The translations under genes and the position numbers were made by a program. A stretch of 40,221 nucleotides of DNA from Burkholderiales bacterium (GTDB lineage Bacteria; Pseudomonadota; Gammaproteobacteria; Burkholderiales; SG8-39): the NCBI GenBank assembly GCA_023383795.1, contig JAHDYJ010000005.1, positions 1 to 40,221 on the forward strand, written 5' to 3'. The notes beneath the pieces were generated by a model. The model searched no databases, was not told the origin of the DNA, and saw only the letters and a list, made by a program, of their open reading frames with translations. Shown in pieces: positions 1 to 7,587 of this stretch. Positions within the stretch are counted from its first letter, which is position 1; the number at the start of each line of letters is the position of its first letter.

Positions 1-55
1 TTCAAGCATGACTTTCCGTGATGACCGGGGCGGCCCTGTGAGAAATCCGGGCTAG
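1..55. repeat. Right end of a MITE-like repeat element, cut by the window start
   Basis: The first 55 bases align with 30380-30434, the right end of the element described at 30161-30435. The last 22 bases (34-55) match the 22-bp terminal repeat of that element with one substitution (T for C at position 45). They end in CTAG like the other copies. The rest of this copy must lie left of the window. No coding function is seen. Positions 56-170 hold only GC-rich leader DNA of the next gene. Confidence 0.75.
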
Positions 56-170
56 GCGCCGGCCGCGCGGGCCACACCCCATCGCCCGCGCGCAAAGCGT
101 ATGATCGGCGCCCGGGGACTCGGCGCACCGGGCGCCGAACGTGCGCCATCCGGCGCGCGAGGAGGGGACC

Positions 171-1133
171 ATGAGGCGTGCAATGCTGGCGGCGCTCGGC
201 CTGCTCGCAGCAGCCGGCGCCTGGGCGCAGGACGGCTATCCGAACCGCGCGATCGTGATGGTGGTGGGGTTCGCGCCGGGCGGCGGCACCGATACCGCCG
301 CGCGCATCATCGCCAAGCGCCTGACCGAGCAGATGGGCCAGTCGGTGGTGGTCGAGAACAAGGCCGGGGCGGGCGGCAACATCGCGACCGATTACGTCGC
401 CAAGGCGCCGCCCGACGGCTACACGATCCTGCTCGCGTCAGTCGGCTCGCTCACGGTCGCGCCCCACATCGTCTCGAACCTGCCGTACGATCCGCGCCGC
501 GACCTCGCGCCGATCACGATGGCGGTCGTGTTCGGCAACGTGCTCGTGGTGCATCCGTCGGTGCCCGCGAACACGCTCGCGGAGTTCGTGAAGCTTGCCC
601 GGGACAATCCGGGCACGGTCACCTACGGATCGTCGGGCATCGGCGGCGCCGGGCACCTCGCCGGCGAGCTGCTGCGCGCGATGGCAAAGATCGACATCGT
701 GCACGTGCCGTACCGGGGCGGCGGGCCCGCCGTGCGCGGCCTGCTCGGCGGCGAGATCATGGCGGTGTTCGCGACGCCCGCGTCGGCCGGCGGCCAGATC
801 AAGGCGGGTCGCGTCCGCGCGCTCGCGACCACCAGCGCGCAGCGCTCGTCGTACGTGCCCGACGTGCCGACGGTCGCCGAATCGGGCTATCCGGGCTACG
901 ATGCGACCAACTGGTATGCGTACGTCGCGCCGGTGCGCACACCGAGGCCCATCCTCGACCGGCTGCACGCGGAGCTCGTCAAGACGCTGAACGCCGCCGA
1001 CATCCGCGAGCAGCTCCACCATCACGGCCTGGAGGCGCAGCCGAGCTCGAGCGAGGAGCTCGCCCGCCATATCGACCGCGAGTACGCGACCTGGGGGCGG
1101 GTCGTCAAGGAGGCGGGCATCCGGGTGAACTGA
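171..1133 (+). CDS. Bug-family (TctC-like) periplasmic solute-binding protein
   Basis: 320-residue periplasmic binding protein of the Bug/TctC family, which bind carboxylates and related small acids. A signal peptide covers residues 1-19 (AWA before QDGYP). The mature start YPNRAI and the motif GFAPGGGTDTAAR, then QMGQSVVVENKAGAGG, are family hallmarks; length is normal. The ATG at 171 is chosen over an in-frame ATG at 141 because GGAGGGG lies just upstream and the signal peptide begins there. No TctA/TctB membrane genes are next to it, so it is an orphan Bug protein, as is common in Burkholderiales. Its ligand cannot be read from sequence. Confidence 0.93.
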   Translation: MRRAMLAALGLLAAAGAWAQDGYPNRAIVMVVGFAPGGGTDTAARIIAKRLTEQMGQSVVVENKAGAGGNIATDYVAKAPPDGYTILLASVGSLTVAPHIVSNLPYDPRRDLAPITMAVVFGNVLVVHPSVPANTLAEFVKLARDNPGTVTYGSSGIGGAGHLAGELLRAMAKIDIVHVPYRGGGPAVRGLLGGEIMAVFATPASAGGQIKAGRVRALATTSAQRSSYVPDVPTVAESGYPGYDATNWYAYVAPVRTPRPILDRLHAELVKTLNAADIREQLHHHGLEAQPSSSEELARHIDREYATWGRVVKEAGIRVN

Positions 1134-1197
1134 CCCGCCGGGGGGCGGAAACTTCGCCCGCAGACGACGGTCTCTCTGAAGCCCCTCTCGATCACAC

Positions 1198-2064
1198 ATG
1201 CGCCGCCCGCTCTTTCCGGCCGCCGCCCTCGCCGCGCTCGCGACGGCAGGCTGCAGCCTCGTGCTCGACCCGATCGAGCAGCGCCTGCTCTACCGCCCGT
1301 GGTCGTCCAGCCCGGCGTACCTCGCATCGCTTGCCTCGGCCGAGAACGGCGTGGAGGAGGTGCGGCTCAAGACCGCGGACGGGGTCATGCTGCACGGCTG
1401 GCTCAAGCACCCGCGCCGCGCCCGGCCGGTGGAGCGGTTTCCGCTCGTCATCGTGTTCGGCGGCGTGCGCCGCGAAACGTCGTGGATGATCGACCGGGCG
1501 CGCCGGCCCGACGCCTGGGGCTGGCTGTTCGTCAACTATCGCGGCTACGGCCTCTCGGAGGGCGCGCCTTCCGAGCCGGTGGTCGTCGACGACGCCCGGC
1601 TGGTCTACGACTACGCGGCGTCGCGGCCCGACGTGGACGCCTCCAACATCGTCGTGCTCGGCCGCAGCCTCGGATCCTACGTCGCGGTCAGGGTGGCCGC
1701 GACGCGCCCGGCGCGCGCGGCGATCCTCGCCACGCCGTTCGACAGCCTCGCCGCGATCGGCGCCAAGCGCTATCCCTACCTGCCGCTCGGGCTGCTGCTC
1801 GGCGAACGCTACGACTCGGCGGCGGTGGCGCCGTCGGTCAAGGCGCCGGCGCTGTTCGTCTTCGCCGAGCACGACAACGTCACGCCGGTCGAGAACGGCG
1901 CCGCGCTGGCGAGCGCATGGGGCGGCCCGTACCGCACGCTGACCCTGGCGGGCGCCCGCCACTACGGGATCGAGCGCCGCGAGGAGTTCTGGCGGGCGGT
2001 CGGCGATTTCCTGCAGGAGCTCATCCCCGCCGGACAACGCCGCGTGCGCGCACCCGTGCTATGA
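1198..2064 (+). CDS. Alpha/beta hydrolase lipoprotein
   Basis: 288-residue alpha/beta-hydrolase. The N-terminus is a lipoprotein signal with lipobox TAGC (Cys at residue 19), so the protein should be anchored in a membrane facing the periplasm. The nucleophile elbow is GRSLGSY near residue 160. The acid is probably the Asp of FAEHDNVTP and the His that of GARHYG near the C-terminus, giving a full Ser-Asp-His triad. The layout resembles the BEM46/FrsA-like serine hydrolases; substrate unknown. It starts 64 bp after the Bug gene on the same strand with only a weak ribosome-binding site. Confidence 0.85.
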   Translation: MRRPLFPAAALAALATAGCSLVLDPIEQRLLYRPWSSSPAYLASLASAENGVEEVRLKTADGVMLHGWLKHPRRARPVERFPLVIVFGGVRRETSWMIDRARRPDAWGWLFVNYRGYGLSEGAPSEPVVVDDARLVYDYAASRPDVDASNIVVLGRSLGSYVAVRVAATRPARAAILATPFDSLAAIGAKRYPYLPLGLLLGERYDSAAVAPSVKAPALFVFAEHDNVTPVENGAALASAWGGPYRTLTLAGARHYGIERREEFWRAVGDFLQELIPAGQRRVRAPVL

Positions 2065-2085
2065 CGGCGGAATGAGGGGGCGGCG

Positions 2086-2122
2086 GCGGGTGTTTACCCG
2101 CTGCGGCGCCCATCGGCGCCGC
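2086..2122 (+). other. Two adjacent hairpins between the hydrolase and the small lipoprotein gene
   Basis: Two perfect inverted repeats lie back to back: GCGGGT/ACCCGC (2086-2091 with 2096-2101, 4-nt loop) and GCGGCGCC/GGCGCCGC (2103-2110 with 2115-2122, loop CATC). They sit 22 bp after the hydrolase stop and 26 bp before the next start. They could terminate hydrolase transcription or shape the leader of the lipoprotein mRNA. There is no U-tract, so intrinsic termination is not certain. Confidence 0.45.
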
Positions 2123-2148
2123 ACGCCGGTTTCGCAGGAGAAGAGAAG

Positions 2149-2325
2149 ATGCGCCGCCGCACCGCCAGGGCCGTCGCGCTCGCGCTGGCCGCGATCGTTT
2201 CCGTCCTCACGCTCGCCGGCTGCGGCTCGCTGCCGCAGCTGAACGGCGTCGAGATCGTCGAGTGGCAGCACCAGGAACGCCAGCGCCTCGAGGCGCAGGG
2301 CTTCGTCCAGTACAACTGGGATTGA
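2149..2325 (+). CDS. Small lipoprotein with C-terminal EWQHQER motif (copy 1)
   Basis: 58-residue predicted lipoprotein. Arg-rich start, hydrophobic stretch at residues 8-23 and lipobox LAGC with Cys25. The start is supported by AGGAG 10-15 bases upstream. The mature part is about 34 residues and carries VEWQHQER followed by RLEAQGF and QY. This tail is almost identical to that of a second small lipoprotein at 7398-7571, while the signal peptides differ. That pattern shows the gene is real and the tail is under selection. No known family was recognised; location would be the inner or outer membrane, periplasmic side. Confidence 0.75.
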   Translation: MRRRTARAVALALAAIVSVLTLAGCGSLPQLNGVEIVEWQHQERQRLEAQGFVQYNWD

Positions 2326-2344
2326 CCGGCAGCCGGCCGATCGC

Positions 2345-3958
2345 TCAGTCGTAGGCGCGGAACCGGATCGTCGGGTCCCGCTTGATCTGCTCGACCAGCG
2401 CCACCTCCCAGTCGAGGTAGGCGCGCGCATGCCGCTCGTAGTCGGCGGCGTGATCGTAGGGCTTGTACCACACGTCGTCGAGCGCGGTGGTCGCGCGCTG
2501 GAGACCGGTCTCGACCGGCGCGCCCGTCGCGAACCATGCGGCATTGCCGCCGTCGAGCACGCGCACGTCCGATTCCGGCCAGAGCGCCGCCGCCTCCGGC
2601 GCGGCGTGTTGCGCGAGCAGCGCGTCCTGGTTTGTCAGGACGCGCCGGGGCCCGCGGGGCGCCGACCCGGACATCGCCTCGCGGGCCGCGGCGAGGCGCG
2701 ACCGTACCGCCCACCAGGCGCCGGGCACGTGGCGCTCGCGAAAGCGCAGGCTCGTCGCGAGATCGATCACGACGACGTCCGCCGGCGACAGACGCCGCGC
2801 GAGCTCCGCCGCCGGAATCGTGTGCGCGGGCACCAGGCCAGCGACGCGCGGCGGCCGGGGGCCGCGCTCGATCTCCCAGCCGAGGAAGCCGTCTGCGCCC
2901 TCCGGCTCGAGGACGTGCACGTCGGGCCATCCCATCTGGTTCAGCCAAGATGCGGTCATCACCGAGCGCACGCGCGCCGGATCGACGAGCACGACGCGGG
3001 CGTTGCGCACGCCGACGAACTCGTCGGCGGCCTGCACGAGCTGCCCGCCCGGTGCGTGGCGCGCGCCGTGGATGTGGCCCGCCAGGAATTCCTCGCGCGA
3101 ACGGACGTCGAGCAGGTAGAGCGTCCGGTCCGGATCGTCCATCCAGGCCTGCGCCGTCGCGCGTGACGCGAACTTCACGCCGAAGCGCTCGGCCACGCGC
3201 CGCGCGGCCGATTGCGCCTTCGCCAGGCCCGCCGCGCCGGGCGGCGGCGCGGCGGCGGTCGCGCCGCGCGCGCACTGAAAGCCCGCCAGATCCCAGCCCA
3301 TGGTGCCGTCCTTCAGCGCGACGACCCGGTTCGGGATCCCGGCGTTCACGAGCGACTGGCAGCCGATGATGCTGCGCGTGCGGCCGGCGCAGTTCACGAC
3401 GACGAGCGTGTCCGGGTCGGGAGCGAGATCGTGCACGCGGTACACGAGCTCCGCGCCCGGCGCGTCCACGCCGCCCGGGATGCTCATGCGGTGGAACTCC
3501 TCGTACGGGCGCGCGTCGAGCACGAGGGGCTTCGCGCCGGAATCCTGCAGGCGCTTCAGTTCGTGCGCCGGGATGCGCGGCGTCCCGAACCGGTGCTCGA
3601 CGAACTCGCCGAACGCCTTCGACGGCACGTTCACGCCGCTGAAGAGCTCGCCGCCGGCCGCCTGCCAGCCGGCGCAGCCGCCGTCGAGGACCGACACGGC
3701 GGCGTAGCCGAGCGCCGCCAGGCGCTCGGCGGCGCGCTCGGCCAGACCCTCCCCGCCGCCGTCGAGGAGCACGATCGGCGCCGCGCGCCGCGGAACGAGG
3801 TCCTCGATCACGAGCTCCAGCCGCGACAGCGGCGCCGAGCACGCGAAGAAGGGATGCCCGCGGTAGTGCACGCCCTGCTCGCGCACGTCGAGGAGCGCGA
3901 GCTCCCCGCTCGCGCTCAGGCGCTCGCGCAGGGCGTCCGCCGTGACGCGGCGGGTCAT
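2345..3958 (-). CDS. Four-domain rhodanese-like sulfurtransferase
   Basis: 537-residue cytosolic protein built of four rhodanese-homology domains (about 1-115, 125-230, 255-370, 375-485). Only domain 2 has the active-site cysteine (C190 in VVVNCAGRTRS). The equivalent positions are Asp66 (LLDGGGEG), Asp326 (LVDPARVRS) and Asn443 (TNQDALL), so the other three domains are probably non-catalytic. Recurrent marks such as LLDVR, GHIHGARH and LDGGNAAW support the repeat assignment. Its ATG overlaps the stop of the upstream thiol dioxygenase by 4 bp, so the two are translationally coupled. A role moving sulfane sulfur released from thiol oxidation is inferred. The C-terminus ends in a conserved-looking WEVALVEQIKRDP segment. 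Confidence 0.9.
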   Translation of the reverse strand: MTRRVTADALRERLSASGELALLDVREQGVHYRGHPFFACSAPLSRLELVIEDLVPRRAAPIVLLDGGGEGLAERAAERLAALGYAAVSVLDGGCAGWQAAGGELFSGVNVPSKAFGEFVEHRFGTPRIPAHELKRLQDSGAKPLVLDARPYEEFHRMSIPGGVDAPGAELVYRVHDLAPDPDTLVVVNCAGRTRSIIGCQSLVNAGIPNRVVALKDGTMGWDLAGFQCARGATAAAPPPGAAGLAKAQSAARRVAERFGVKFASRATAQAWMDDPDRTLYLLDVRSREEFLAGHIHGARHAPGGQLVQAADEFVGVRNARVVLVDPARVRSVMTASWLNQMGWPDVHVLEPEGADGFLGWEIERGPRPPRVAGLVPAHTIPAAELARRLSPADVVVIDLATSLRFRERHVPGAWWAVRSRLAAAREAMSGSAPRGPRRVLTNQDALLAQHAAPEAAALWPESDVRVLDGGNAAWFATGAPVETGLQRATTALDDVWYKPYDHAADYERHARAYLDWEVALVEQIKRDPTIRFRAYD

Positions 3959-4545
3959 GCGCGCGCCGGAGCGCGCGCCTCGCGGATGTCCGAGTGCGGC
4001 GGGAACACGGCCCACGCGTGCGCGTCGGCCTTGTAGTACTCGCGCCCCACCAGCTGCTCGAGCGCGAGCCCGTACATGTGGAAGTTGAGGAGCGCGCCGT
4101 CGATGTGGATCGAGTGCAGGTCGTCCGGCATGAACGCGACGCCGGTGCCCTGCCGCACGACGTGCCGCCCGGTCTCGCGCACCCCGCCCTCGGGCGTGCG
4201 CTCGTAGAAGCGGTTGAGCTCGTCGCCGGCGAGCCCGACGATCACCGCCCAGGTGGTGTGGTTGTGCGCCGGCGTGCCGTAGCGCCCCTTGGCCGCGTTC
4301 GCGTACAGCGCGAAGCGGTGATCGTCGTCCTCCGACAGGCGGTAGAGGCACGACGTGCGCGCCTCGCCCGGGCGCGGCGGCGGGAAATCGTCGAGCGTGA
4401 AGAGATCGGTGCGCTCGGCAAGGCGCGCGAGCCGCGCCTTGATGCGCTCGAGGCCCGGGCGCGTGACGCCTTCCTGCGCCTCGATCCCGCGGATGTCGGC
4501 CACCGCGGCCGCGATCAGCCGGCTACGCTCCTCGCTGCGATCCAT
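3955..4545 (-). CDS. Cysteine dioxygenase-type thiol dioxygenase (cupin)
   Basis: 196-residue cupin of the cysteine/3-mercaptopropionate dioxygenase family, which uses non-haem Fe(II) and O2 to oxidise a thiol to a sulfinic acid. The three-His metal site is visible: H94 and H96 in PAHNHTTWAVI and H144 in PDDLHSIH. Length fits the bacterial enzymes (about 190-200). The ATG at 4545 follows GGAGG at a good distance. Substrate (cysteine or 3-mercaptopropionate) cannot be settled by eye. First gene of a two-gene operon with the rhodanese protein, which suggests thiol-sulfur catabolism. Confidence 0.9.
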   Translation of the reverse strand: MDRSEERSRLIAAAVADIRGIEAQEGVTRPGLERIKARLARLAERTDLFTLDDFPPPRPGEARTSCLYRLSEDDDHRFALYANAAKGRYGTPAHNHTTWAVIVGLAGDELNRFYERTPEGGVRETGRHVVRQGTGVAFMPDDLHSIHIDGALLNFHMYGLALEQLVGREYYKADAHAWAVFPPHSDIREARAPARA

Positions 4546-4604
4546 TTCGGCCTCCGGCAAGCGTTGGGAGAGGGCGGATTCTACCGCCGGCGCCGCGCGC
4601 CCGG

Positions 4605-6290
4605 TCAGCGCGCAAAGCGGTCGAGCACGTGTCCAGGCCCGGGCTCCGCGTCGTAGCGCTCGCCGTCGAACACGCGCATGCCGTTCACCCACACGCCGTG
4701 CACGCCGCGCGGCCGGCGGATCATGCGCGTGCCGCCGCCGGGCAGGTCGCTCGCACGCTCGAGCTTCGAGACGCCGACCGTCGCCGGGTCGAACAGCAGC
4801 AGGTCGGCCCATGCGCCCGGCACGATGCGGCCGCGGTGGGGAATGCGGTACTTGCGCGCCGGATCGCTCGTCAGGCGCCGCACGCCCTCCTCCAGGCTGA
4901 ACGCGCGCCGCTCGCGGACCCAGTGGCCGAGGAAGTGCAGGCCGAACCCGGCATCGCACAGGAACTTGAGGTGGGCGCCGGCGTCCGACAGCGCGACCAC
5001 CCCGGCCGGATGCTGCAGCAGCGGCTCGACGCCGTCGTCGTCGCTGTTGAAGAACTTGCCGACGAACACCGTGTCGAGCCCGTCCTCGAGCGCGGTGTCG
5101 AGCAGCACGTCCACCGGGTCGCGCTTCGACGCGTGCGCGAGCTCGGCAATCGTGCGGCCTTCGAGCGAGCGCGCGGCATCGGTCGCCGCGAGACCGATCT
5201 CGATCCTGCGCCAGTCGCCGGCGAAGAGGATCCCGGCCTGCGGCCGCGCGAGGTCGGCGCGGAACGCGGCGCGGAACGCGGGGTCGCGATAGACGGCGGA
5301 AAGGTCCGCTCTCGCCGCCTGCTTCACGCGCGCAAATGCCCCGTGGCTGTACAGGACGTATGGGTCGCGCAGCGTGAAGTCGAACGAGAGCGGCTGGCAG
5401 CTCGCGTGGATGTAGACCTCACGGCCGCGCCGGATGGCGGCCCGGCAGCGCTCGTACATGCCGAGCGCGCGGTCGGGCTCGGCGTCGTTGTACATCGTGA
5501 GGACGGTGACGATGAACGCGGGCCGGCCGGTCGCCGCGGCGAGGTTCTCCATGTACTCGGGCGTCGCGCGCGGGCCGGTGGCCGACACGAACACGCCCCG
5601 CGCCTCCTCGCCCAGCACGCCGACGAGCGCCGCGAGCTCCTCGTCGGTCGCCAGCGTCGACGGCATCGGGCGCGCGCCCCAGCCGCTGTGATTCGGCGAG
5701 AAGGACGAGGCGAAGCCGATCGCGCCGGCGCGCAGCGCTCCGCGCACGACGTCGCGCATCCGGCCGAGCTCGTCCGGCGTGGACGCCGCGCGCTCGCAGG
5801 CCGCCTCGCCCATCACCGCGGTACGGATGGTCGAGTGCTGCGCGAGCACGGCGACGTTCGCGAACGGCCGCAGCCGCCTGAGCGACGCCATGTACTCGCC
5901 GAACGTCTCGAAATCCCACTGCGTGCCGGCGAGGAGCGCGTCTAGGTCCATGCCCTCGACCACCGAGAGGTTGCGCAGCAGGAGCTCGCGGTGCGCCGGC
6001 GGGCACGGCGCGATGCCGAAGCCGCAGTTGCCGATCACCGCGGTCGTCACGCCGAGCGAGGGCGACGGCGAGAGCGTCGCGTCCCAGGTGACCTGGGCGT
6101 CGTAGTGCGTGTGCACGTCGACGATGCCGGGCATCAGCGCGAGGCCGCCGGCGTCGACCGTCGCGCGCGCCGCCTCCTCCAGCGCGCCGACCGCCACGAT
6201 GCGCCCGCCGCGCACGCCGACCTCGGCGCGCCGCGACGGTCCGCCCGAGCCGTCGTACACGGTGGCGCCGCGGATCGCGAGGTCGAGCAT
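4605..6290 (-). CDS. N-acyl-D-amino-acid deacylase-family amidohydrolase
   Basis: 561-residue metal-dependent amidohydrolase. The N-terminal composite domain (LAIRGATVYDGSG) leads into the metal motif DVHTHYD (H60, H62). A downstream SDAGAHLKF gives the conserved Asp. The C-terminus returns to the small beta domain (GAWADLLLFDPATV, GVWVNGMRVFDG). This matches the D-aminoacylase / N-acyl-D-amino-acid deacylase group, common in soil betaproteobacteria and often of unknown substrate. It stands alone: 59 bp separate it from the dioxygenase operon downstream, so it may be read into that operon. The upstream side is a 275-bp divergent intergenic region. Confidence 0.88.
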   Translation of the reverse strand: MLDLAIRGATVYDGSGGPSRRAEVGVRGGRIVAVGALEEAARATVDAGGLALMPGIVDVHTHYDAQVTWDATLSPSPSLGVTTAVIGNCGFGIAPCPPAHRELLLRNLSVVEGMDLDALLAGTQWDFETFGEYMASLRRLRPFANVAVLAQHSTIRTAVMGEAACERAASTPDELGRMRDVVRGALRAGAIGFASSFSPNHSGWGARPMPSTLATDEELAALVGVLGEEARGVFVSATGPRATPEYMENLAAATGRPAFIVTVLTMYNDAEPDRALGMYERCRAAIRRGREVYIHASCQPLSFDFTLRDPYVLYSHGAFARVKQAARADLSAVYRDPAFRAAFRADLARPQAGILFAGDWRRIEIGLAATDAARSLEGRTIAELAHASKRDPVDVLLDTALEDGLDTVFVGKFFNSDDDGVEPLLQHPAGVVALSDAGAHLKFLCDAGFGLHFLGHWVRERRAFSLEEGVRRLTSDPARKYRIPHRGRIVPGAWADLLLFDPATVGVSKLERASDLPGGGTRMIRRPRGVHGVWVNGMRVFDGERYDAEPGPGHVLDRFAR

Positions 6291-6442
6291 CGCCGAGTGG
6301 CTTTTCGTTGGACGGATCGGTGCGAAGTGTAGAACCTATCCCAAAATGAGACTACGATCGTGAAGGAGGGGATCTGCAAGGGGCCGGGTGGGAAGGGAAG
6401 GGTCCCACCCGTTCCCTCGGCCCGTTGCTCGTTCAGGGATAG

Positions 6443-6465
6443 ACAAGGGGCATTCAGCCCCTTGT
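6443..6465. other. 9-bp perfect inverted repeat in divergent intergenic region
   Basis: ACAAGGGGC (6443-6451) and GCCCCTTGT (6457-6465) form a perfect hairpin or operator with loop ATTCA. It sits between the divergent amidohydrolase (start 6290) and membrane protein (start 6566) genes. The surrounding 6300-6365 stretch is unusually A/T-rich for this DNA and probably holds the amidohydrolase promoter. The repeat could be an operator or a structured 5' leader; sequence alone does not decide. Confidence 0.4.
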
Positions 6466-6565
6466 TCGTAACGACCTCAGTCCCGGAAGAAGCACGACCG
6501 CGATGTTGAGATAGCTTCTCGCACACCGGCCCGGTCCGAGGCACCGCAACCAGGAGATCGCGCCG

Positions 6566-7327
6566 ATGGACCCAACCCCCGCCCCGCACCCGTCCGATAC
6601 CGCGCGCTCCGCGTGGACGCGCATGATCGGCGCGCTCGTCCTGCTCAAGGTCGTGCTGCCGCTCGCGATGCTCGCGGTGCTGGCGCTCGGCGTATGGCAG
6701 ATCGTCGCCGGCGTGAACGCCGCGATCGACGGCGCGCGCGCAGCGATCGCCCCGCGCATCGCCGAGGCGCAGGCGCGCATCGACGAGATCCGGGCCGAGG
6801 GCCGCCGGCTGATGACCGAGGTGCAGAAGGTGAAGAACACCACGACCGAGATCGCCGGCGCGGTGAAGGAGTCGGTCGAGCCGATCCGCAAGGCGCTGCT
6901 CGGGCTCTCGGGCGCGATGCGGGCGCTGTCCGGCGCGGTCGAGTCGATCCTGAACGCGGTCATCTCGGTCGTGAACGCGATACCCTTCGTGCCCGACATC
7001 CGCCGGGTCAATCTGCCCGACTTCGACATTCCGGGATTCCGGCTGCCGCGGATCGACATCGACGTCGACCTCACGCCCGACCTCGCGGCGGTGCAGCGGC
7101 TGAACGCGCTCGCGCAGGAGATCGCGTCGCAGGCGCAGACCGCCATCGACGAGATCGTGCGGATCGTGGCCTTCTGGTGGTGGACCGCGAAGGTCGTCGG
7201 CGCGATGATCGTGCTCTGGCTCGCACTGGCGCTGGTCGGCTACGCGGCGCGCGCCGCGCGGCGCTTCGCGGCCGGCTGGGCGATGCTGCGCGGCCAATCG
7301 ATCGCGGGCGGCCTCGCGCTGCTCTGA
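6566..7327 (+). CDS. Two-TM membrane protein with amphipathic helical middle, function unknown
   Basis: 253 residues; no family recognised. TM helix 1 is at about residues 22-47 (IGALVLLKVVLPLAMLAV) and TM helix 2 at about 198-225 (WWWTAKVVGAMIVLW). Between them lies a long helical stretch (about 50-130) rich in Ala, Glu, Lys and Arg (RAAIAPRIAEAQARIDEI) that looks like a coiled coil or methyl-accepting-protein-like stalk. A Pro/Asp/Ile segment follows (NLPDFDIPGFRLPRIDIDVD). The start follows AGGAG. It is directly followed by a small lipoprotein gene (7398), so the two may act together at the envelope; that is inference. Confidence 0.75.
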   Translation: MDPTPAPHPSDTARSAWTRMIGALVLLKVVLPLAMLAVLALGVWQIVAGVNAAIDGARAAIAPRIAEAQARIDEIRAEGRRLMTEVQKVKNTTTEIAGAVKESVEPIRKALLGLSGAMRALSGAVESILNAVISVVNAIPFVPDIRRVNLPDFDIPGFRLPRIDIDVDLTPDLAAVQRLNALAQEIASQAQTAIDEIVRIVAFWWWTAKVVGAMIVLWLALALVGYAARAARRFAAGWAMLRGQSIAGGLALL

Positions 7328-7346
7328 CGCCGCGGAATACGCGGCG
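7328..7346 (+). terminator. Hairpin after the membrane protein gene
   Basis: CGCCGCG (7328-7334) pairs perfectly with CGCGGCG (7340-7346) across loop GAATA, starting immediately after the TGA. No T-run follows, so it is a weak terminator candidate or a leader structure of the small lipoprotein 52 bp downstream. The first small lipoprotein gene also has hairpins in its leader. Confidence 0.4.
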
Positions 7347-7397
7347 CTCCGGCGCCGTTCGCCGCCTTGGGTGCTCGAGCTGACGGAGGCGTGCGGT

Positions 7398-7571
7398 ATG
7401 CGGGGATGGAAATCGGCGGTCGCGCTCGGCCTCGCGGCGCTGCTCGGCGCCGGCGCCCTCGCGGGCTGCGCGACGGCCCCGCGGCTGGACGCCGTCGGGA
7501 TCGTCGAGTGGCAGCACCAGGAGCGCGAGCGCCTGCAGGCGCAGGGCTTCGAGCAGTACAGCGGCGAGTAG
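7398..7571 (+). CDS. Small lipoprotein with C-terminal EWQHQER motif (copy 2)
   Basis: 57-residue predicted lipoprotein, paralogue of the one at 2149-2325. Signal helix about residues 7-21 and lipobox LAGC with Cys24. The start at 7398 is chosen because GGAGG lies 8 bases upstream; an in-frame ATG at 7371 would add nine residues ahead of the signal. The mature tail has IVEWQHQER, then RLQAQGFEQY, matching copy 1 nearly residue for residue, although the signal peptides have diverged. No family recognised. Confidence 0.75.
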   Translation: MRGWKSAVALGLAALLGAGALAGCATAPRLDAVGIVEWQHQERERLQAQGFEQYSGE

Positions 7572-7587
7572 GCGCGGCGGCGGGCGC

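Noticed and set aside
101..1489. Plus-strand open frame over the Bug and hydrolase genes
   Set aside because: Shadow frame, rich in Arg and Gly; the genes in the other frames have signal peptides and family motifs.
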